Shown here one piece after another: positions 22,600 to 33,239 of a stretch of DNA of 64,000 bases. The DNA is from Ariolimax columbianus (taxonomy: Eukaryota > Mollusca > Gastropoda > Stylommatophora > Arionidae). The translations under genes were made by a program, and so were the position numbers. A model generated the notes under the pieces. That model was not told the origin of the DNA. It did no database searches and saw only the letters and a program-made list of their open reading frames with translations. The first letter of the stretch is position 1. Each line of letters opens with the position of its first letter. Where the stretch lies: NCBI GenBank assembly GCA_036924085.1, contig JAVGWX010000003.1, forward strand, positions 117,735,264 to 117,799,263, given 5' to 3'.

Positions 22600-23440
22600 A
22601 CTTAGAATATTGTCCTAAAGTGGACGGTTTTCTTATGATCGGGTGAACTTTAGACGTGTACTATGCCCCTTAAGATATACAGCTTTCTAAAGATCTGGAA
22701 CCTTAGCCTTGTACTATTTCTCTTAAGCTGTACATTTGTCTAAAGATCTGGAACATTCGACTTGTACTATTTCTCTTAAGCTGTACCGTTGTATAAAGAT
22801 CTAGAACCCTAGACGTGTAACATGCCCTTTAAGAAGCACATCTATCTATAGATCTGAAACCTTAGTCTTTTAATATTTCCCTTAAGATGTACATCTGTCT
22901 AAAGATCTGGAACATTCGACTTGTACTATTTCCCTTAAGATGTACATTTGTCTAAAGATCTGGAACATTCGATTTGTACTATTTCCCTTTAGATGAACAT
23001 GTGTCTAAAGATCTGGAACATTCAACTTGTACTATTTCCCTTAAGATGTACATTTGTCTAAAGATCTGGAACATTCGACTTTTACTATTTCCCTTAAGAT
23101 GTACAATTATCTAAAGATCTGGAACATTCGACTTGTACTATTTCTCTTAAGATGTACATCTGTCTAAAAATCTGGAACACTGGACGTACTATTTCCCTTA
23201 AGATGTACATCTATCTAAAGATCTGGAACATTAGACGTACTATTTCCCTTAAGATGTACATCTATCTAAAGATATAGAACATTAGACGTACTATTTCCCT
23301 TAAGATGTACATATATCTAAAGATCTGGAGCATTAGACGTACTATTTCCCTTAAGATGTACATCTATCTAAAGATCTGGAACATTCGACTTGTACTATTT
23401 CCCTTAAGATGCACAGATATCTAAAGATCCTAACTTAAAC
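22600..23440. repeat. 53-bp minisatellite, about 15 copies
   Basis: Each unit contains CTAAAGATCTGGAACATT, TACTATTTCCCTTAAG and ATGTACAT. Copies in the middle are closest to each other. Copies at about 23165-23370 share a 2-3 bp deletion (GGACGTACTATT or AGACGTACTATT), so a subset spread together. Confidence 0.95.
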
Positions 23441-23879
23441 TATTTTTATTTACGTACGCAGAATCTTAGGCTGCATATATCGTCCTTCAATGATTCACAT
23501 TTTGAACCACCTTCTTCAGTCTCGTGTATGCGGTTCCAGTTATCTAATTTCCTATTTCACTGGGAATCGTCAGTGTCCTTTGGACTCCCCTACTATCCCA
23601 TACCTGTGTGTCCCAATCCAGTGCAGATATAATTTTATTTGTGTGTTTCTAACTGAGGTCGTGTCCTGTTTATCTAAACTGCTGCATCTTAATCGCCGTT
23701 GTATTATTTGCCGCGTTCTTTCTCGCAAATGTATGTACTCTATTGCATCTAGCAAACTAATACTAAATTTGCTACCACGAATGAGACATCTATTGGCAAT
23801 GAATCGCACTATATGTGTGATACTCTTATAACCTTGAAGCAGTTCTAAGGGAAAACACACCCAAAAATAAACCAACAAC

Positions 23880-24650
23880 ATACATTACGATAGGATTATA
23901 AAGAATATGATTTGCACATACGAAAATGGAATTGAATGGCATTTTACGAAAACACTTGATGATCTGGATTAGACTGATGACTCACAACCAAATACTAAAT
24001 AATAATACATGTACTTACTGAATGGTCACTGGAATTAGATCTAAGTGTACACATACAAAAACCAAACATACTAAATATGATAATAAAAGCATCTAACAAC
24101 AATCACACTGTACTAGAAGATGTAGAATCATTCCTATATTATTGCTTGAGCGAATTTGTTGAAATCGATAGTCATTCTGAGTAAGTACATCAAAATAAGG
24201 CTGTTTAACTGTGACATAATATCAGTATTTACACACGGTTGTGAACGCTGTAAAATAACTAAAACTCTTACAAATAGACTGAATCCATTTGGAAGCATAT
24301 GTATTAGAAAACTATTGAGCATTGGCTGAAAAGAATTTAAGACAAACAAAGAAATCAGATTAGAGACCAAACAGCAAAATTGTTCTACTATCATACAGAC
24401 AAAAATACCAGGTGTACATCGGACATATCATTAAAATGAACAGTAACATATTTCCAGTCCAAGCGATTACGTGGAGATCAAGTGGCACCAGAAAGAGGAC
24501 TGGTCAAGCGAGACCCTACGCACGACACTCACTAGAGAAGCCACCATGAAGGGTCTCGGCAACATACAGGAACTACAACAAATAGCATTATATCTGGCCA
24601 GCACTGAGTTCTGTATTATGAGCACTGTTTGGCACTCAAAGAAAGCAACA
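23880..24650 (+). pseudogene. LINE RT C-terminal relic
   Basis: Across frames the plus strand reads WSLELDLSVHIQKTK (about 24030), ISVFTHGCERCKITKTLTNR (about 24220, the usual L-YG-E-W-T block), IYIRKLLSIG, IGHIIKMN (about 24420) and then [19 protein letters not shown] (24526-24585). The last string is a strongly conserved-looking C-terminus and is open to 24650. Here GCERCK replaces the usual GCE-W. The copy ends at a long CA-rich tract. It is inactive. Confidence 0.7.
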
Positions 24651-24945
24651 AATATACGCACACGCATACATACACACACGAACACAGACACACACGCACA
24701 CAGACACGCACACACACATACACACACGCACACAGACACACACGCACAAGACACACACGCACAAGACACACACGCACACAGACACACGCACACTGACATA
24801 CACGCACACAGATTCACACGCACACATACACACACGCACACAGACACACACGCACACATACACACACGCACACAGACACACATACACACACGCACACAGA
24901 CACAGATGCACACATACACACACGCACACAGACACGCGCGCGTGT
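24650..24945. repeat. CA-rich cryptic microsatellite
   Basis: ACACACGCACACAGACACAC-type sequence runs for almost 300 bp without a strict longer period. It creates artefactual open frames of up to 167 codons on both strands. Confidence 0.95.
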
Positions 24946-25137
24946 GCGTAAAAAGATATGTAAATAGCATGTCTATTGCAGAACGTCGTTTCTGACAATC
25001 GCCAACCTATTTGGCAGTAATGCATTTCTAGGCAGGTGTGAAATATGTAGGTTGACATTACTTTCCATACGTGGAAGAGCAATCGTTCGAAAAAAGACAA
25101 ACCCAGTGTATGTCAAACTTATTTATATATATCCCGT

Positions 25138-25290
25138 CGAAGATGGATGTGTCGGACCGAAACCTGAAAATATCGCAGTCAAGCTGTAAATTAGCGACAC
25201 AAAGCATGCCGTTCTCCAGACTACATCCTGCTACTTGCGAAACCCTGTTCAGGGCTTCGTAGCGGGAGATTGAAAACGAACGCAGAACAA
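25138..25290 (+). mobile_element. SINE-B 3' fragment
   Basis: It contains GATGTGTCGGACCGAAAC, AATATCGCAGTCAAGCTGTA and AGCGGGAGATTGAAAACGAA, then a short (GAA)-like end (AGAACAAGAAG) and a (TA)n tract at 25301-25321. It is similar to 43872-44220. The 5' part was not recognised. Confidence 0.7.
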
Positions 25291-25321
25291 GAAGTACAAG
25301 ATATATATATATATATATATA

Positions 25322-26090
25322 TCCGCTTGCATGCTACAGCGTGTCAAATACATGTTTCTGGATTTGCTGTACTCGCTGGAACCTGAAATTATTGGGTATC
25401 GTTATAAGTAAGTGCTGAGGATCACTGGTACTGTGATATACGCACAAACGGCGAGAAATATGTTAATTAGATATCATGAGCTAAATATATAATAATTTGT
25501 GTACAAACATTCAATGATACTTGGAAACTATGTCCATTGTTCATAAAAGATCAACATATTAAGAAAAACAGAACTATGGTATCTAAGAAGAGTTGCTTTT
25601 ATTGCAGGAAGGAACTGGTGCTGGCCGGACGAATAAACAATCGATACGTGCTTTCATATAAACAACTGAAAGTGGTTACATTAAACAAAGCGGCCAAAGA
25701 GATAATGATGTGTTTATTTAGAAATTGAGAACCGCAAGCACAAATAGACAGATAACGTACGGAACACGATCGCTCCAGCAATTGGCTAGATTAACCGACA
25801 TAGGGTAGGTGAGGCGGGGAAACAATCAGGCAAGCAGACAGAGCAATTGACAGTTAGGCAGAGCAAGAAACAGATATGAAGGCAGATTAAAAATAAACGA
25901 GAGAGCAGACCGTGTAAAGGCTAGGAAACAGAAACACAATGGAACAGGCAAGAAAGGTTGCTTGCAAACATATATGCAAACAAACAGGCAAATAGATTTA
26001 CTAAAAGGTTAATAGGCAGGAAGGCAGAAAGACACGCACCAAATGAAAAAAAACCCATACATATAGGCACACCGACATTGACATATAAAT
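25322..26090. other. No gene seen
   Basis: AT-rich sequence, with CAG-CAA-rich cryptic repeats such as GGCAAGCAGACAGAG from about 25790. Two overlapping 60-63 codon frames have no recognisable motif. Confidence 0.5.
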
Positions 26091-26091
26091 A

Positions 26092-26690
26092 TATGAGAGG
26101 GTCGTCAAATTAAAACATCAGAAGTCGGATATAAACCATGCCGTTGTACGATGCAGACGAACAGAATGACGTCATAATTGAAGTTAAAACATGAACGACG
26201 CACTAATTGACAACCAAAATATGGAGCAGCATTCTGTTATCCTTTTAGTTTAGCAGCGAAAAGGTGAGACCTATATAAATTTCGTGGGAGAATGAATCCT
26301 GATGCATGTCTGTCAATCACAGTCAATCTGCGATTCCTCTTTACCAGGCGGTCAACGGCTGCAATCGACTCTGGGATAACTACTCGGTGTGCCTGACACG
26401 GTCGTGAACAATCTGTTACAGAAATGAGGTCGCTTTGGAACTTAGTAATCCAGTCATACACTTGCTGGAGTAAAAGGTATGCATCACCGTTCTGGATATT
26501 AATTCGTCGATGAATTTATTTAGGTCTCACCTCTTTGCGGCACAAAAAAAAAAAAAAAAGATAAAAGAGCCATGCTACTCTTTGGTGCATGTCAATAGTT
26601 GAGCGGCCATCTTTTAATTAAATGTAATTATGACGTCATAATGGTCGTCGTAACCGTGATAGCAGGTGCAGGACACCCCTGACATCCACA
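26092..26690 (-). pseudogene. Deleted mariner-like element with N-terminal transposase scrap
   Basis: The minus strand at 26237-26461 reads YDWITKFQSDLISVTDCSRP and then VIPESIAAVDRLVKRNRRLT. This matches the mariner N-terminal order W-FK-G-SVEDDPRSGRP followed by E-I-AVD-LVKENRR. No catalytic core is present. Inverted copies of AATTATGACGTCAT lie at 26626-26639 and as ATGACGTCATAATT at 26166-26179, probably within the element's terminal regions. The left end begins GAGAGGGTCGTCAAATTAAA, a mariner-like terminus. Confidence 0.75.
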
Positions 26691-27290
26691 GCAACCATAT
26701 TAACAAGTTACAATACCAAGGCATGTTTTTTTCCTATTTCTATCCCACTTGTAAGGTTTTCATTTGAAGCCCCATGCAGGCAAGAAAGTAGGTAGATATA
26801 CTTATAGGCGACATAAGCAAGACCCCAAACCAATAAGAAGACAGGCAAACGTACATGTAAAGAAGCGAGTAAATATACTTACATGCAAGCCCACAAATAG
26901 TTAAGAAGGCAGGCAGATATATATAGGCATGGAGGTAACCGACGTACATGCAGGTAAAGAAGCAAATATGCATAAATATATAAGACAGCAGACAAGACAT
27001 ACATACAGGCAAATATTCAGACGATCCATCATATAGGCAACGTGGCATACATACATACACGCAGGAAAGTACGCAGACATACATACATACAGACAAGGTG
27101 AGAGATATACGTGTATACAGAAATGTAGGCAGAAAGATATACATAAAGACAAGGAGGTATGCTGGTAAGTAAACAGGCAGAATGAGAAACTATGCAGATA
27201 TGTAAGTAAGTAGGTTGCCCATCGCAAGCGAAGATTGTGACATCATCAGACTATCCTCGTCCTGAAGATATAACTTGCGCTGAATTTTGA
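26691..27290. repeat. Cryptic ACATACA/GGCAGA-rich simple sequence
   Basis: From about 26760 to 27200, irregular ACATACATACA, GGCAGGCAGA and AAGACAGG motifs alternate without a fixed period. Hydrophobic-looking minus-strand frames of 108-134 codons are products of this composition. Confidence 0.8.
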
Positions 27291-27299
27291 TCATAGTGA

Positions 27300-27480
27300 G
27301 TAAGAAGCTGCGCTGGACATCAATCTCACTCTCTCGTCCTGAGTTACCGGGAACCAGTGGCAAGACAAACAATCAAGACGACTGGAAGTAGCTCAAGATA
27401 CAGACACTCTGGGTGGTACAATGTGAGACCAGGGGTCGCTTGAAACTTGTGGGAGTCGATCGTCCACCGTTTCCTTGAAG
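27300..27480. repeat. Dispersed repeat, copy 1 (partner at 45380-45480)
   Basis: CAGTGGCAAGAC, CAAGACGACTGGA-GTAGC and CACTCTCTC...CTG shared with 45385-45470 (CTCACTCTCTGGTTCTG, CAGTGGCAAGACTTTTAT, GAGACGACTGGAGATAGC) show a common dispersed sequence. Its type is unknown. A 60-codon minus frame here is probably not a gene. Confidence 0.5.
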
Positions 27481-27793
27481 ATTTGAGAGGCGAATGCCGT
27501 ACCTCTCGACAGCAGCAGCAGACAGGCTAAGAGACACACATACATTGTGCAAGAAGGCAGGCAGACACACACATACATTGAGGCAGACAAACAAAGACAC
27601 AGAGAATGAGTCAGATAGACACGCGGGAAGACAGGCAAGGTATTTATACAGATAGACGTGCATGGAAGGAGAAAGAAAACCAGAGATACTCTACAAATCA
27701 AGTTTAGAATATATGTAACATTGATATGTACAACTTCAAATCTGTATTATGTCGGTCTCAGTTTTGTTCTCTATCAACCAGCTGACGTATCGG

Positions 27794-27800
27794 TCTCACC
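27794..27800 (-). promoter_or_regulatory. 5' splice site of the adenylyl cyclase exon
   Basis: The minus strand reads AAGCAG|GTGAGA, matching the donor consensus. The exon's last base is 27800. Confidence 0.87.
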
Positions 27801-27949
27801 TGCTTTTGGTTCTCCTTTTGTGTGGCCAGTCTGACGCTGATACAGTTCCTGGTCTCCAGAAAGGCTCTCCTCTGCTGCACCTCCATGGGATAGTGGAAGT
27901 AGACGCCTATAACGTTGGCAGAAATGAAGATGGCCACATTGGCTAACAC
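27800..27949 (-). CDS. ADCY5/6-like: Adenylyl cyclase (type 5/6-like), one internal exon
   Basis: This 150-bp minus-strand exon encodes 50 residues starting VLANVAIFISANVIGVYFHY and ending in KENQKQ. It spans the end of the sixth helix of the first membrane domain and the start of the cytosolic C1 region. The central string (VIGVYFHYPMEVQQRRAFLE) matches the NIVGV-THYPAEVSQRQAF segment of animal type 5/6 cyclases. These are plasma-membrane enzymes that convert ATP to cAMP under G-protein control. The intron upstream ends in TTCATTTACTTATTGCAG and the donor reads CAG|GTGAGA, both near consensus. The exon starts and ends on codon boundaries (phase 0). Catalytic residues lie in exons not seen here. 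The reading continues open a little into both introns, but splice logic sets the boundaries. Other class III cyclase isoforms are possible, but the HYP-EV-QR-AFLETR pattern favours 5/6. Confidence 0.92.
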
Positions 27950-27975
27950 CTGCAATAAGTAAATGAACGGTGTCT
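27950..27975 (-). promoter_or_regulatory. 3' splice site of the adenylyl cyclase exon
   Basis: On the minus strand the intron ends TTCATTTACTTATTGCAG, a pyrimidine-rich run followed by CAG. It lies directly before the exon's first GTG codon. It marks the exon's 5' edge at 27949. Confidence 0.85.
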
Positions 27976-28054
27976 ACATTGAAAGAGATATATAATGTCA
28001 AGGTGGCACATACCTCCCCGCCCTTTTCCGATACCCGTACATAAATGTGTGTGC

Positions 28055-28063
28055 GTATATATA

Positions 28064-28152
<89 letters not shown>

Positions 28153-28195
28153 CGTGTATGTGCGCGCGTGTATGTGTGCGTGTATGTGTGTGTTG
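28055..28195. repeat. (TA)n(TG)n compound microsatellite
   Basis: About 27 TA units are followed by a TG run and then CGCG/TGTG-rich sequence. Confidence 0.95.
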
Positions 28196-28400
28196 TTTAA
28201 AGCTGGTGTACTGATTGTGTTGTTGTTTTAAGCTGATGTACTGATTGTGTTGTTGTTTAAAGCTGATGTACTGATTGTGTTGTTGTTTAAAGCTGATGTA
28301 CTGATTGTGTTGTTGTTTAAAGCTGATGTACTGATTGTGTTATTGTTTAAAGCTGATGTACTGATTGTGTTATTGTTTAAAGCTGATGTACTGATTGTAC
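28190..28400. repeat. 30-bp tandem repeat, 7 copies
   Basis: Units contain TTTAAAGCTGATGTACTGAT. The first copy has GCTGGTG. Divergence is very low. Confidence 0.95.
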
Positions 28401-28607
28401 TCTTTGCGTTTCTTTTGTAGCAGGCTACAGTGGATCTTTTTTACATTTCATTGCGTACTTGGAAAGGTGAATCGTGGTCCTTCTAGATGTAGTGTAATGC
28501 AAGGCTTCTAGGCCCTCACCCCAATAGGGATCACACTGTTGGTCCCCATCTCTCTGGCCCAGACTGCTGTGACATAGCCTGTTTTCACTATCACAATCTT
28601 TTTTATG
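28401..28607. other. No gene recognised
   Basis: A 71-codon minus frame (28425-28640) has no motif I recognise. It overlaps the start of the LINE fragment on the other strand. Confidence 0.4.
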
Positions 28608-29010
28608 CTTAGACTTCGAAGGCGCCGATGGCTGGGACACATTCGGAGGCGGAGGATAGATGATGGCAGAATACCAGAATAGTATCTCTATGGGGAATTA
28701 CAGTTAGGGTATAGATCTCGGCGCCGACCACTACTTCGGTACAAGGATGTATGCAAGCGAGATATTAATGATGCCTGCATCGATTTGGAATCATGGGAAC
28801 AGGACGCCAAGGATCGTGTTACATGGAGGGGCAGGATTAAGCATGGAATACAGACAAAGGAGATACTGATTGCTGATAGGCTAAATATTCAGCGTTTGAG
28901 AAGACACGCCACACCATGCGATGCCGCAAACGGTCCTGACTTCCCTTGCACACACTGTGGAAGACCCTTCTCTACTCGGATTGATCTTACGAGTACCATT
29001 CGTTACCGTC
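28608..29010 (+). pseudogene. LINE C-terminal fragment with a C2H2-like finger
   Basis: The plus strand reads LRLRRRRWLGHIRRRRIDDG, then YKDVCKRDINDACIDLESWE (about 28745) and finally CTHCGRPFSTRIDLTST-RYRH (about 28950-29010). A C-terminal CxxC-x(12)-H-like finger following the RYKDV...W block is known from a common group of LINEs. It has short frame interruptions. It is the last part of a 5'-truncated copy, inserted near the adenylyl cyclase exon. Confidence 0.75.
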
Positions 29011-29084
29011 ATGGACTGCAGTTACATACTTTTTTTTTCAAAGCACAAATTACTATCGTCTGACAAGACGGAAAGAGGCGATGA

Positions 29085-29146
29085 TTCATATATATATACA
29101 CGCACGCACGCACGCACGCGCGCGCACACACACACACACACATATA
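29085..29146. repeat. (TA)n/(CG)n/(CA)n microsatellite
   Basis: Short TA, GCAC and ACAC runs. Confidence 0.9.
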
Positions 29147-29486
29147 CCTGCACATCTATAATAAGGGAGAGTGAGTCGTATTAAAAAATTGCAGTCAGTT
29201 ATGTCAGTGAATATCTCTTACGTGAAAAGTCGCATAATATCTGGGAAAGACACGTACAGCCCGGACGACTGGTTCACGCGTAACGATTATCTACTCTTGT
29301 CGTGTCTCACACTAGAAATAACAGAAACAGAGAGAACTTCCCCCGTCAACAATACAGGTACATTCTCACTAGAACATCTCTCACTATTACTGTCCTGATT
29401 ATTTCCCTAACCTTTTCTAGCGCCTGTTTTGATATGTTTAGTTTACATTGTCTACATAAGATTACTTGCAAGATTGTCCTGAAATA
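29147..29486. other. No gene seen
   Basis: The 75- and 61-codon plus frames overlap each other in different frames and show no motif. Confidence 0.45.
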
Positions 29487-29800
29487 AAATATTTGGGCCA
29501 AAGGTGCAGTAATGGACGTGCTGACTGCAACCAGCGACTCGTAGCTGGCAGCTTGCGCCAGGGTCAGCGAAATATAGATGACCAAGACCCCGTTCTGCCT
29601 TTATGTGATGACCATGAAAACAGTCCACATTTGTGTTGTCTGGCTGAGATTAGAGATCGCAGAGGGACGTCAAAACTGGTCCTAAAATTCCTTGATAAAG
29701 TCAGATGTATCGGACCAAAAGTCGCAGATATAGCAGCCTCGCTATAAACTACTATACAAAGTCGCTTTCAGGACGAAGAAGAAGACGAACCACCACAACA
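29487..29800 (+). mobile_element. SINE-B, near full-length copy
   Basis: It begins GGGCCAAAGGTGCAGTAATG, passes CAGCGACTCGTAGCTGGCAG, CCAGGGTCAGC and ACCAAGACCCCGTT, reaches the core GATGTATCGGACCAAAAG and the GCTATAAACT stretch, and ends TTTCAGGACGAAGAAGAAG. The head, core and tail align by eye with 43872-44220. No tRNA-like boxes are obvious in the head, so the promoter source is unknown. Confidence 0.8.
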
Positions 29801-30660
29801 ACAACAATAAGAAGAAATAGACGAATTTCTAAGATAAAAAAATAGCTAGTTGATAAAATGAAGAATGAATGCCTTCCTGGAGATTTAAATTCCCATTAAA
29901 GTTCAACGGCTGTTTCATCTACGTCCTCTTTTGTTTGTCCCCGTTAATTTCCAATCTTAATGGAATTTTACCGGGACAACTGTCCTAACATTAGCCAGTG
30001 GCCGATACTCTCCCTTTATGTTTATGTTTGCGGTGCATTTTTTAAATTACATTCTTTTCCGCAACCGTGCAAAAAATCACACAATGTGCGTTTAAATCTT
30101 GACTTGCTTGTGTTGCCTTCTGTTTTAATGAACGGATCAAATCGTTTGAGAAATATAGACAGACATAGAAAAGGTTGGGGGAAAAAATATAATGTTGAGA
30201 AAACATATTCGGAAAACGTGGATAAAAAAGGCACTATAGCCGAAATGTGGTTTTACCTAACCTTAGCTCAGGTAAACTAAATTGTCTATTTACAAATGTT
30301 CGAAAGTATCAAGATATAATTAAACAATTTTCTTTCTGTCCATTGAAAAAAACAACACATTATTACATGTTCTTGTGCATTTTTTAAAAATGCATTTGAT
30401 AGTGTTTAACATTTAAAAAGCAACTTTCAATTTGTAATCAATTAAAAGCGATTCTGTTTTTTTTTGTTTTTGCTGGTATGAATCAGAATGTCACTATGTT
30501 CTTTTGTAAGGTACACAATTATATATTTTACAGGTCGAATAACTTATGTGCCATCCACTATCTGTTCTTGGAGAACACAACATCATTACTAGAAACTAGC
30601 TGTAAATGGTATAGATTTGTTTTGGTTCTTACAAAATCAGATATATTATACAAATTAGCT
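29801..30660. other. No gene seen
   Basis: AT-rich sequence. A 106-codon plus frame (29960-30280) and a 70-codon minus frame overlap each other with no recognisable motif. Confidence 0.5.
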
Positions 30661-30664
30661 GGGG

Positions 30665-31290
30665 ATCTTCTTCTTTGGGGTTCGTCCTGAAAGAACGTTG
30701 TGTCGCGTTTACAGCGATGTTGCGATATCTGCACCTTTCGACCCGACACGTCCGATATAAACTGTTTCGTATTGGGTACAGAGCTTGCTTATCCCTCTGC
30801 GAGCCATAGCCAAACTACACACGTGACTAGTGCAGCCTGCTTCCAGGGTCGCCATTTGCAGGCCGAACAGGGTCTTGGTCAGCTGTGGTTCGTTGACCCT
30901 GGTGTAAGCATCCAGGTGTACTTCTTTGACCCTGATACAAGCAGCCAGCCCTGGTTCGTTGACCCTGATGCAAGCAGCCAGCTCTGGTTCGTTGAGCCTG
31001 ATGCAAGCAGCCAACTCTGGTTCGTTGAGTCTGATGCAAGCGACCAGCTCTGGTTCGTTGACCCTGATACAAGCAGCCAGCTCTGGTTCGTTGAGTTTGA
31101 TGCAAGCGACCAGCTCTGGTTCGTTGACCCTGATGCAAGCAGCTAGCTCTGGTTCGTTGAGCCTGATGCAAGCAGCTAGTTATGGTTGGCTGATCCTGAT
31201 GCAAGCAGCATCTATGATTCGCTGACCCACCCTGATGCAAGCACCCAGCTATGCTGCTGTTAGATCATTCCCTGCATCCTCTTCGGTCCC
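30665..31290 (-). mobile_element. SINE-B copy carrying an internal minisatellite
   Basis: Right to left it opens CTGGGACCGAAGAGGATGCA (near 31290), enters a 33-bp tandem array, then continues ACCAAGACCCTGTTCGG (near 30878), GGACGTGTCGGGTCGAAAGG (near 30735) and TTTCAGGACGAACCCC, with AAGAAGAAG near 30670. It is the same element as at 29487 and 43872, with an expansion inside. Long artefactual frames (up to 148 codons) come from the array. Confidence 0.8.
30880..31240. repeat. 33-bp minisatellite derived from SINE-B
   Basis: About 11 units contain TGGTTCGTTGACCCTGATGC and AAGCAGCCAGCTC. Its reverse complement matches the SINE-B segment CCAG-TTGCGCCAGGGTCAGC-AA found once at about 29550, so the array grew inside a SINE copy. 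Confidence 0.85.
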
Positions 31291-31890
31291 AGCTGAAGAT
31301 CTATAATGCCCATGTTTGCTACTTTGAAATGAAACTGAGATTCTTTATTTTAGCTGTTGACGAACTAGCACACATCCCGCTATGTTAATGATATTCAATA
31401 ATAATTCTCAATTTTAACTGAAATATAGGTATAATTGCACATCCTCTATTCTATCATAATTAGAACTGGTTCTGCTTTTCAATGTTACTAATCTAATGCA
31501 CCACTCCTGTTCTTGTGAAATTGAACAATAATTCAATGATTTGGGCATTAAAGCCCTAACTTGCAGCTACTTGTTTTTGTTGAATCCAACACAAGCTCTC
31601 TATTTTAGACGCTAAAGAACTAATGTGCCATGGATTCCAAGGAATACATTTCTTAAGCGGACTTAATGTGTCCATACGGTAATGCTGAAAGCCCTGTTGC
31701 ACGCGAGTTTATCCCTAGGATTCTGTCAAAAAGGGGGAACAATGACCGGCTAACGAGACACCATCAAGCGTTTCAACATCATTATTACACACGACAAACT
31801 ACAGCGACCAACTCTTCTACACACTCAAACGAAAGTTTGTCGTATTCTATCGTCTCCATCTTCACTAATCATGTTTCTGTAAACGATATC
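31291..31890. other. No gene seen
   Basis: AT-rich sequence. One 78-codon frame at 31666-31902 has no motif. Confidence 0.5.
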
Positions 31891-31892
31891 AA

Positions 31893-31994
31893 TCTCCTCT
31901 AATCGATCTCTCTCCCTTTCTCTCTGTCTCCCAGCCTTTCTTTCTCGTTCGTTCTCACTCTCTGGCTCCCTGTATCTTTCGTTCTCTATCTTTA

Positions 31995-32073
<79 letters not shown>

Positions 32074-32100
32074 TATCTTTCTCTTTCTCGCTCGATCTCT
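31893..32100. repeat. (TC)n/(TA)n simple-sequence tract
   Basis: Irregular CT-rich sequence, then about 20 TA units near 32027-32070, then CT-rich sequence again. Confidence 0.95.
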
Positions 32101-32270
32101 ATCTTAGAGATCTTAAAATGACGAGCAAACTATCTGAGAAAAATAATCATGAAAAATAATCATCATACTTCTCTTCTTTCTTCTTCATTTGCTGCAATTT
32201 TTCCTCCTCTAACACTGCGCGAAAGTCAACCATAACAACAACACAAACAGTTTATTTAATTCATTAACAC

Positions 32271-32350
32271 TTCTTCTTCTTCTTCTTCTTCTTCTTCGTT
32301 CGTTCTCAATCTCCCACTACCAAGCTCTGAGCAGGGATTTGCAAGTAGCA
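32271..32350 (-). mobile_element. SINE-B 3' end with (GAA)n tail
   Basis: The minus strand reads TACTACATCCTGCTACTTGC, GGTAGTGGGAGATTGAGAAC and GAACGAAGAAG, with about nine GAA units. It gives the clearest (GAA)n tail of this SINE. A poly-G run of about 26 at 32361-32386 lies immediately beyond. Confidence 0.8.
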
Positions 32351-32360
32351 GGATGTAGTA

Positions 32361-32386
32361 GGGGGGGGGGGGGGGGGGGGGGGGGA
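32361..32386. repeat. Poly-G tract
   Basis: About 25 consecutive G. Lengths of such tracts are often unreliable in assemblies. Confidence 0.9.
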
Positions 32387-32814
32387 GTTATATTAAAGAT
32401 ACCGAATATTGTTCCTCTTCATTCTGTGGAGGATGGTCACTCCTACGTCACAGGATCAGAAACGTGTGTACAACATTTTCAGTTTCTTTGCAAAATATGT
32501 CAATGACCAAGTGACTGTGTGGCGTGAGTTAATTTTCCATTCGTTTTTCATAGAACAACTTTATAGAAATTCACTGCATCGGTTATCTATAACTATTAGA
32601 GTAGAGAAGCGGGTAGTCGAGCGGGTATGATACCGTCTCTTAGTTAGACCTACAATTGCGTAGGTCAAAAGTGTACTAAGGAGTTACCAGCCCAACAATG
32701 TGAAGAGGCTGTCAGGTCAGGCAACCTACATTACTAAGTCCATCAAATTGCTTCGGAGGATCCCAGTTAAAACGCCACAAAGATAGTTTGTGTATTGTTT
32801 GTTTGTTTGTTTAT
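32387..32814. other. No gene seen; possible tRNA-like scrap
   Basis: A region near 32605-32665 (GTAGTCGAGCGGGTATGATACC) resembles a tRNA box A region, but no box B follows. Nothing else was recognised. Confidence 0.4.
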
Positions 32815-33010
32815 TTGCTATGTCTCACTACTACGAGGATCACTTGGAACTTCACCTCGTTACCCAGACTGTTGTCCTCGACAACAGCCCGTTTCCAGGA
32901 CGACCAACGATGAGGTCAGGTGAGGGTCTTGGCCAGTATATTTCTCCTAACTTGGCTAACATTGTCCGATCAGTGCGTTTTCCCTGACCAGACGTTAGTG
33001 TCATCGTACC
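32815..33010 (-). mobile_element. SINE-C copy, truncated
   Basis: On plus it reads CGAGGATCACTTGGAACTTC, GACTGTTGTCCTCGACAACA, CAGTATATTTCTCCTAACTT and GACCAGACGTTAG, the reverse complement of the 7496-7841 element's front part. Confidence 0.8.
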
Positions 33011-33239
33011 AAAGGGGAGATGTAAAAAACGAGGCCGCCCTAGGACTGTTAGAAATGAGTTAGGCTTACTTTTCACAATCGCTATCATGATCTGTTTATT
33101 TGTCAATAGTCACACAATCTAGTGGTCTGATTATGTTACTTGCAGGGAGACAATCAAGAATGATCGAGTTCACTGTGCCACCTGATGTTAATTAAATTCT
33201 CAGACTATCCAGAAGGTCATCTCCACTGTACATTAGCCT

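Noticed and set aside
24467..25100. Cys-Val-rich frames of 154 and 167 codons and a 174-codon His/Thr-rich plus frame
   Set aside because: Products of the CA-rich tract. Only the first 30-60 codons of the plus frame overlap a LINE C-terminus.
26740..27227. Hydrophobic 108- and 134-codon minus frames next to the cyclase exon, considered as membrane exons
   Set aside because: Composition follows ACATACA/GGCAGA simple sequence. There is no cyclase-like motif and they lie on the wrong side (downstream of the exon, where C1 catalytic sequence is expected).
30700..31225. 148- and 137-codon frames with 11-residue repeats
   Set aside because: They come from a 33-bp minisatellite inside SINE-B and occur on both strands.
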